NCBI RefSeq assembly: GCF_038502225.1
Contig: NC_091292.1
Span: 51,867,992-51,931,991, forward strand
Reading direction: 5' to 3'
Source: Cherax quadricarinatus
Taxonomy: Eukaryota > Arthropoda > Malacostraca > Decapoda > Parastacidae
DNA length: 64,000 bases
Positions within the stretch are counted from its first letter, which is position 1, and each line of letters begins with the position of its first letter. Positions 11,721 through 64,000 of this stretch are shown here, piece after piece. The notes under the pieces are model-generated. The model worked only from the letters and a program-made list of their open reading frames with translations. It was not told the origin of the DNA and made no database searches. The position numbers were made by a program, and so were the translations under genes.

Positions 11721-12325
11721 CAACAACTTCATCTATAAACATCACTCATTACCTGGAAGTCAGATAATAATAAGCCCATCAAAAAATATTCAGGTAAACC
11801 AATAGATTTAATTATTGCATACATTTATTTTACATTATCAGCTCTGTAGAAGCACCTAAAATTTTACATCTAATTAGCATAATTATTACAAGAAATTAGC
11901 ATATTGTATCCACTTTTTGCCTGTGTTAATTTTGTCGTAATGAATATAAGGAATTAATTTATTAGAAGTTATACAGACTAGTTTGAATGAAAAAAAATGA
12001 TAATAAGCAGATTAAACAGTACGGACAACTACTGGAAATGGAAAAAATACCGACAGATAAAAGTCGCTGAAACAAGATACGAGTTTACATAAATGCTGGA
12101 ATTTTAGTGTTCCGTGTATAACAGAATCCAGTTACTTTAAATGCTCAAGATTCTACTGTTTTGTGTTATACAGGATCCTGATGCTCCTTAAAACTAAGAT
12201 TCTAAGAATGTGTATTATACACGATTCTCTAACTTCTAACACTTAAGATTGCAGTATGTAAATTCAGTTGTATTTTAATGAACAGAAAACCTATTACATT
12301 TAATAATGTGGTATTTAATTTTCAA
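11721..12325. other. AT-rich intergenic DNA, nothing recognised
   Basis: No coding frame, known repeat or RNA gene was found. Short repeated phrases (AAGATTCTA, TTATACAGGATCC) near 12120-12240 suggest faint tandem duplication only. Confidence 0.5.
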
Positions 12326-12374
12326 AGTCATCTACCGGGAAGCCAGTGGAAGGTCTCGATCAAATGACCAAAAG
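12326..12374 (+). repeat. Head fragment of the CCTAA-tail SINE-like family
   Basis: CTACCGGGAAGCCAGTGGAA then GGTCTCGATCAAATGACC matches the start of the copies at 3712 and 17770. It stops abruptly at a reverse-oriented SINE tail, so that insertion truncated it. Confidence 0.6.
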
Positions 12375-12560
12375 TTAAGATAAGATTTTCTTCGGATTTT
12401 TAACCCCGGAGGATTAGCCACTCAGGATAACCCAAGAAAGTCAGTGCGTCATCGAGGACTGTCTAACTTATTTCCATTCGGGTCTTTAATCTTGTCCCCC
12501 AGGATGCGACCCACACCAGTCGACAGAGCGTGTTCACCATATAGCAAAAATCCACCTCAA
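12375..12560 (-). repeat. tRNA-derived SINE, 3' part
   Basis: On the minus strand it reads GTCGACTGGTGTGGGTCGCA, CCTGGGGGACAAGATTAA, TCGATGACGCACTGACTTTC, GGGTTATCCTGAGTGGCTAA and ends in TCTTATCTTAA. It matches the 3' two-thirds of the full copy at 13432-13725 but lacks the tRNA-like head. Confidence 0.8.
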
Positions 12561-12689
12561 AAGAATTGTCACATTTGTTTGGACAAATAAACCACCACTT
12601 CCATAAATTCTTCGTCTTTTGAAGGGGATCAAAGAGGATATTCTGTCCTCCAAGGGTCACGTGGGATTACAACGAGACTGCAGTAAAGT

Positions 12690-12815
12690 TAGTGCAACAT
12701 TTCCATCACCACTGCCAGACGTAACACTAGTGTTGCTACAATAACACAACTGCCAGACATAATGCTAGTGTTGCTACACTAACACAACTGCCAGCATAAC
12801 ACTAGTGGTGCTGCA
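12690..12815 (+). repeat. Short tandem repeat, about 44-bp unit, 2.5-3 copies
   Basis: Copies of CACAACTGCCAGACATAATG and CTAGTGTTGCTACACTAA occur at about 12713, 12757 and 12785. The last copy is shortened. No coding content. Confidence 0.8.
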
Positions 12816-13431
12816 TATATTTGTGTGGTACTATGTTATTCTGTGAACTGTTCCTTCTTTGCCAATTCGTCACCACCGAGACTCCAACTTGGTTCATCAC
12901 ATCGTAAAATGGTTCGCTCAGGTTTGCTTGTTCAACTACATTACACCGTCTGGCATGGTGGACCTGAGCCTCCGGTTAGGACTCAGGCCTACCATACCAA
13001 GGGTGTCTATCTTCAGTTTATGGAGGTGACTGGATGTTGTGCTCCTTCTATGGATCAGAACTAGTCTGCAACATCTCGGGTAGTTCCATACCTCTTGCTT
13101 GATGCTTGTGTATATTTGCATATCTTGTACTTTACTTTTTCACTGTTTTGGTTGAGTTAGGAAATAATGTTTGAGGTGTCTACGAAATACTAAGGCTTCA
13201 TTCCATTCACAGGATACAGCCCTATTCTTATTGTGTCACATTGATTGATCTCTCGTGCATCTATGTACAATTCATTTGGCCGCGAAAGAATTGTAATTAG
13301 TAAAGTCAAAATAAGAACATAAAAATATACTGCGTATACAGCCGTGGGCAGCCGATGATACGGGAGGTGGAGGAGGGTTCCTGGTTCTATCTTCATCAGG
13401 CAAGTGTTAAGGAATAAGAACCCTACTGATA
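12816..13431. other. Intergenic DNA, nothing recognised
   Basis: Short frames on both strands show no family resemblance. No RNA gene or clear repeat is seen apart from the SINE that begins at 13432. Confidence 0.5.
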
Positions 13432-13725
13432 AGATAAGATTTCGTTCGGACTTTTAACCCCGGAGGGTTAGCCACCCAGGATAAGACAAGAAAGTCAGTG
13501 CGTCATCGAGGACTGTAACTTATTTCCATTGGGGTCCTTAATCTTGTCCCCCAGGATGCGACCCGCACCAGTCGACTAAAACTTAGGTACCTATTTGCTG
13601 CTAGGTTAACAGGACAACAGGTGTAAGGAAACGTGTCGAAATGTTTCCACCCGCCGGGAATCGAGCCTGGGCCCTCCGCATGTGAACCGGGAGCTTTAGC
13701 CACCAGGCCACCAGGCCACCGGACC
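13432..13725 (-). repeat. Full-length tRNA-derived SINE
   Basis: Read on the minus strand it starts GGTCCGGTGGCCTGGTGGC, which carries an A-box-like TGGCCTGGTGGCTAA. A B-box GGCTCGATTCC lies at 13657-13667. A non-tRNA body follows (CACACGTTTCC, AGCAGCAAATAGGTACCTA, GGGGGACAAGATTAAGGA) and the tail is ATCTTATCTTATC. The A-box segment contains a 10-bp duplication (GGCCTGGTGGCCTGGTGGC). The head abuts a Tc1-like relic. Confidence 0.85.
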
Positions 13726-14692
13726 TGATTTGAGTATCAGACAGATTGCCGAAAATTTGAGCCTTGGAAAGTCAACTGTAGGTCGGATTCTGAAGAGACC
13801 TGAAGACACTGGTGATTGTGGAGAGCTGTGAAAGCCTGAAGACACTGAAGATTGTGGAAGAAAGCGCAAGGCAACATCTCATAATGCCAAGGTTATCATA
13901 AGAAATGGTGTGAAGGATCTCAAGAAAACCAGCAAACATCTATAGAGATTTGACTTCAGCTGGGGTAAATGTTGATTCTTCAACTGTTGAACGAAGGATC
14001 CTTCAAGCTGGCAGAACTGCCAGAAAGCCGGTAAAGAAGCAATTATTGACTACTTCTGTGAAGAAAACACTTCTGCGGATGGCAGTCAATCATTAGAGAT
14101 GGATGACAGATGAATGGAGAAAAGTCATATTTTCAGATGAGACGCATTTTGAAGTACATAGGTACAAATCAGTGGTAGTGAGATGGAGTAGCAGTGAGAT
14201 GGGTATATTCAGTAAATGCCAAAACACCCACCTAAGATGTTTTGGGCTAGCTGTGCTGCTAAAGGCCCTGGATGGCTTATTACTGTTTAGGGAACGATGA
14301 ACAGTGACAAATAAAAAGCAATTCTGGCAATTCATTTCCTTCCAATTGTGGATAGAGAGTTTCCTGGTGGAGAAAGTATTTTCCAGCAAGATCTTGCTCC
14401 ATGTCACACTTCCAGAAAAATGCTGACATTCCTCGAAGAGAGTGGGCTATGCTCTCTAAATTCGCCTGGAAACTCTCCACACCTCAACCCAGTTGAGAGT
14501 CTATGGGCAATAACCAAACGCAGGATCGTGAAACAAGACTGTTCAACTGTGGAGAAGCTAATTGCATTGCTACTGTTATTAGGACATGATACCACGATGA
14601 AGAACTTACCAAAATGCGTTCAATTACTCGATTTTATGACAAAGCGTGAAGCAATGCTTATAAAAGCAAAGTATAGTCATATCTCTTATTAA
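13726..14692 (+). pseudogene. Tc1/mariner-type transposase pseudogene
   Basis: The relic begins with a helix-turn-helix segment (RQIAENLSLGKSTVGRILK) and continues through VDSSTVERRILQAGRTARKP, VIFSDETHFEVH (first catalytic Asp), FQQDLAPCHTS (second Asp) and LNPVESLWAITKRRI (catalytic Glu). These are the DDE motifs of Tc1-type transposases in the usual order and spacing. The reading frame is broken by several stops and at least two frameshifts (near 14095, 14299 and 14340), so no full transposase can be made. No terminal inverted repeats were found; the 5' end is cut at the adjacent SINE. Confidence 0.9.
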
Positions 14693-14832
14693 ATAAATTA
14701 TATCTGTCAAATCATTACCTTGTATTTGTCAAACTTTAATTTTCCAAACAAATGTCTTATTTCATCCCTGTCTCAATTAACATTCACACAACTGTAAATG
14801 CCTCACTCTTACTTTAATAATAATAAAAATAC

Positions 14833-14943
<111 letters not shown>

Positions 14944-16269
14944 TTATAGCTGTCTGATTTGTTGTTTTAATTCCGTCCTTAATTCTTATCTTATTATTAT
15001 TTCTTCAGAATTAGTGATACTGATTTATCTCATTGTTGCTGTTTTGTTCCTTATTACTGTTTATTGGTTTTAATTATTACTTCTTTTTCTTTGTTCCATG
15101 TTTTTTGTACCATATTTCTGTTTTTTCATGTACCGTATTACTGCTTATTTCTTGTATTTTACAATTATTTTTATTTTCAATTTATTACTGTTTATTTTGT
15201 GTTTTTTATAATGCTTCCTTATTCAACGTTATTAAGGATTATTTCTTGTGCCTTATGTGTATTCTAACTCTTCGTGTCTTAGTAACTGCTTGTAGCCAAT
15301 AATATTTCTATTGTAAAAAGCGGACGTTTCCTCTCAATTCTGGGATAACTTATTTAAGCCATCATACAACCAGATTGTCTTCCAGTTTTCTTCTTTCTGT
15401 TTATCCCTTTTACTGCAAACAACGATTTCGCTTCTCGGCCTCTTTTTCAGATGCCTGTGTTTTTGTACGATTTAATCTCTTGCAGCAAGATTTTACACTG
15501 TGATTTACTCCACTCTCCCTAAGTTATTAAAATTTATTTACGTTTAATTAAGTTTTAGGTTTGGTTGCATTATTTTAATCCGAAATTTACTTAATTTAGC
15601 AGCAAGTAATATGACACTGGACACTGGAAATTCTGCAATCAGAGATGTAATTTTGTAATCACGTGTCAACACATACCGTTCACTGTGAATGTTGAAAACG
15701 TTCGAGAAAGTGTGCGTTGTGAGGGCAAACTGTGCAGAGAAGTGAGAGAAGTGAATCTGTGCATATGTTCTATAGTTTCCAGTATGCCTTGTTTGGGAAA
15801 TATGAATCTTGTCGACAGACCTTAAAGCCTAAAGAAGCGATTTTTTCCTAATCTGAAGCGACTCCATACAGTCAGAGCCAGATTTATTTTTTGTAGACCC
15901 CTGGGCTATAGGCACTGAGAGACCCCCAGCAATATTTTCATAAGGAAAAAAAGCTAAAGAAATATTAAATTTATTGTTGCAAGGCTAACCACAATTAAAA
16001 TTCAAACATTTGCTTTGCTTAAGATGCATTAGTCAAGATCCGAGAACACAGCAGCAACTATTTGCAGGGTTGGATTAAGGTATGAGTCACATGGGCTGCA
16101 GCCCAGGGGTCTAAGCCAGCTGGAGGGCCTCCAGATATGTTTTCAACAACTTACAATTTACTTAGGTTTTGGAGAAATTTGTTTACAATAAACTAAAGCT
16201 GACAGCGAATTATAATTCATGTTAAATTTGCAGTCAGTGGACAGTGCAACAGAGGAACATTGTTGTAGA
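14944..16269. other. AT-rich intergenic DNA downstream of the ion-channel gene
   Basis: Mostly T-rich non-coding sequence. Near 15875-16125 there are GGATTAAGG and GCAGCCCAGGGGTCT phrases like those near ends of some DNA transposons, but no defined element could be bounded. No gene is supported. Confidence 0.45.
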
Positions 16270-16690
16270 CCACAACGTAGACGACTCTAGTAGTTAATAA
16301 AGGGGATATTAATAAGTTCTTGAGGATACCTCTCCAAGAGACAACCCGCAGTAATGGATTTAAATTAGACAAGTTTAGATTTAGAAAGAACATAGGAAAG
16401 TATTGGTTTGGAAATCGGGTAGTTGATGAGTGGAACAGTCTACCTAGTTGGGTTATTGAGGCTAGGACTTTGGGTAGTTGAAAATTTAGATTGGATAAAT
16501 ATATGAGTGAGAGGGATTGGATTTGAGTGGGACTTGAAAATGAGTGGATAGAGTTACCAGAGCTTATTTCTTTGGTAGCATTGAAAATTAGGTTGGGGAA
16601 ATGTTTTGTTAGTGGGATGGATTGTAAAGGACCTGCCTAGTATGGGCCAACAGGCCTGCTGCAGTGATCCTCCTTTCCTATGTTCTTATA
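16270..16690 (+). pseudogene. 3' end of a CR1/L2-like LINE
   Basis: Decayed frames encode NKGDINKFLRIPLQETTRSNGF, then FRKNIGKYWFGNRVVDEWNSLP and DKYMSER. The end is GACCTGCCTAGTATGGGCC, ACAGGCCTGCTGCAGTGATC and TATGTTCTTAT. The same ending occurs at 28.4 kb and, reversed, at 56.16 kb. It is the C-terminal tail plus 3' UTR of the LINE; stops are present. Confidence 0.8.
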
Positions 16691-16949
16691 GAAAATAACT
16701 TCTGGTGTTTTATATCAACGAGACCCTATGAAAAACTCAAGTACACTCTCACTTTCCAAACATTCTAGTGTGTCTAATCGTTGGAATGTGCACTTTTGAT
16801 GTCTGTCCTACCGAATATTTCTGACTCAGTGCTCAATTCTGTGTTTCATTTGTTCCTAGTTTCTGTATTTTTTTCAAGATTGAAGTATTCATTGAGTAAA
16901 TTCTATCCAGTTCCTTTTAATGGCAGTCCCATACTTGTTAGTAAGTTTT

Positions 16950-62775
<45,826 letters not shown>

Positions 62776-62815
62776 CTGTTGTGTGTGTATAGTACATCTT
62801 GGGATGATTTTTTTT

Positions 62816-62949
62816 GTAAAGTAAAAGGACACAAGTGCAACTAATGTGACATTTATTGTGGCAACGTTTCGCCACAATAAATGTCACATTAGTTGCACTT
62901 GTGTCCTTTTACTTTACATATTGTCGGTAATTCTACCAACTTTATTACA
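62816..62949. mobile_element. 134-bp hairpin element with 12-bp target duplication, 41 bp before exon 1
   Basis: ATGATTTTTTTT at 62804-62815 and 62950-62961 flanks the insert. The insert starts with two perfect 47-bp inverted arms (62816-62862 and 62871-62917) around AACGTTTC, then ATATTGTCGGTAATTCTACC and AACTTTATTAC. On the minus strand the centre reads GGCGAAACGTTGCC, the GAAAC/GTT site of the hammerhead families. Confidence 0.88.
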
Positions 62950-62961
62950 ATGATTTTTTTT

Positions 62962-64000
62962 ATAATGTGGCTTATTGGACATGACATACACAAGAAATAA
63001 CAAGGGTACTTTCTATTCATTTTTAATAGAACGAAATAGCATGATCATAATTCTGTTTTTTTTTTATATACAGATACATGCAAGTATATGAGTGAATCAC
63101 AAAGAATTACTTTAAAATACGAGACCAAAATTATACCAAAATACTACAGAAAAATTGAAAAACGAAAATATCTGAGCACATTCTTATATTCACACATTTT
63201 TAAAAGAAGTGGAATGTATCCTCTGAAGATTTGTGTGTAAACAAAAGAGATTGATTATGTATTTTGTTATATATATACTTTTATCTCTGTTTCTGAAGTT
63301 GTATCCCACACAGAGGGATACACACGTTGCCACTCTGACATGAAAAAGGGAATTATTTTACAATCTGGTTTACAAGCAAAATTGTTTTCCTAAATAACTT
63401 TCAACTCGCCATCTCCTGACTAACTCAAATACAGGACAACATAGGCCATTGTGCCAAATATTCTTGTAAACAGAAATGGATAATTCACAATTTTGTGAAA
63501 GTGGCAATATGAAAGTCGATGAATAATGGTGGTTGTTATGAGGACTCGCACTGATCTTTCAAAACTCATTATCTCAAATATTCAGACGAAGAAAGCATAA
63601 ATTATGGCTAACCTTTTGATTATATAGAAGAGCAATTACCACCCGACTTGTTTTTTATCATTATCATTCAGAGGTTTTCGAGAGAATGAATGATAGTGTG
63701 ATGTAGGAGCGTATGATTTCCTATATCAGGTCACAGAAGGACTTGACCAACCAGTTATAATCTGCCACACCCTGGCCACGTCAGGGAAGTGTCAAAAACT
63801 TGCATTCTGCCCTCTCAGGTCTCATTGTTTGATAAGTTTATCCTTTGTGTAAAGCTCACGTGGTGGGCCCTCATGAAGGGTGACCCCCGAAACTAAGAGT
63901 TAAGGGGAGGAGGTGCAAGAAGGACCATATAAGCCCAAGGAAACAGCTAAGAGGGAGGATTCGGGGGGATCTCTTGCTGGAGAGAGCTCTGGGCAAGAGG
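62962..64000. other. Upstream flank or intron of the channel gene; possible plus-strand promoter at the edge
   Basis: No exon with signal-peptide character was found on the minus strand, so the 5' exon is probably outside. At 63926-63933 CATATAAG precedes AGGAAACAGC and GGAGAGAGC-rich sequence at the window edge; it could be a TATA box for a plus-strand transcript, but evidence is weak. Confidence 0.35.

Noticed and set aside
15033..15302. Hydrophobic 89-codon frame, possible membrane protein
   Set aside because: T-rich DNA gives Phe/Leu/Tyr-rich frames by chance; two frames are open at the same place.
15875..16125. DNA-transposon ends (GGATTAAGG and CAGCCCAGGGG phrases)
   Set aside because: No inverted partner or target duplication could be found.

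Overview
The window is animal nuclear DNA, most likely from a decapod crustacean. Supporting signs are split genes with GT-AG introns, very high repeat load, tRNA-derived SINEs, RTE-like, CR1/L2-like and jockey-like LINEs, BEL/Pao and Penelope-like elements, TTAGG/CCTAA-type repeat tails, and a Cys-loop receptor with an N-terminal LDL-receptor class A domain, an architecture I associate with lobsters and relatives. The species call is inference. No bacterial, organellar or rRNA genes were recognised.

Two host genes stand out, arranged tail to tail. (1) Plus strand, about 7.5-9.5 kb: a two-exon glycosyltransferase-like/LicD (fukutin-related) protein. A 2.6-kb, 22-bp minisatellite ends just 5' of it. 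(2) Minus strand, 62.8 down to 16.95 kb: five exons of a Cys-loop ligand-gated ion channel that join in perfect phase into 415 residues (LDLa, ligand-binding domain, M1-M4). Its signal-peptide exon, and possibly further recognition domains, should lie beyond the right edge. Its four introns (about 7.1, 5.2, 17.5 and 14.9 kb) hold most of the rest of the window.

Layout: 1-7.3 kb AT-rich intergenic DNA with SINE pieces, then the minisatellite. 7.4-9.8 kb LicD gene. 9.8-16.9 kb LINE, SINE and Tc1 debris. 17.3-32.2 kb intron 4, dominated by a 12-kb degenerate TGTAG satellite whose strand orientation flips at 27,453; it is interrupted by two LINEs and by an array of 429-bp units. 32.3-49.7 kb intron 3, with a BEL/Pao element (two 741-bp LTRs, nested LINE and pogo/Tigger-like insertions) and two head-to-head Penelope-like copies bounded by (TA)n. 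49.85-55.0 kb intron 2, with 24-bp and 14-bp minisatellites, a LINE 3' end and a hAT/ZBED-like relic. 55.2-62.3 kb intron 1, with an RTE-like LINE, LINE fragments and short inserts.

The most interesting system is a set of small repeats that carry hammerhead-ribozyme-like motifs: a CUGANGA-type core (or UUGANAA), a hairpin, GAAA, a self-complementary ACGU or AGCGCU, and flanking stem I complementarity. They occur in the 429-bp tandem units (each also with a TATA box and AATAAA), at the 3' ends of both Penelope copies, in short inserts with 11-12-bp target duplications, and in several decayed copies. This resembles hammerhead ribozymes of Penelope-like elements and the small non-autonomous metazoan retrozymes that give circular RNAs. 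All coordinates and comparisons were made by eye.
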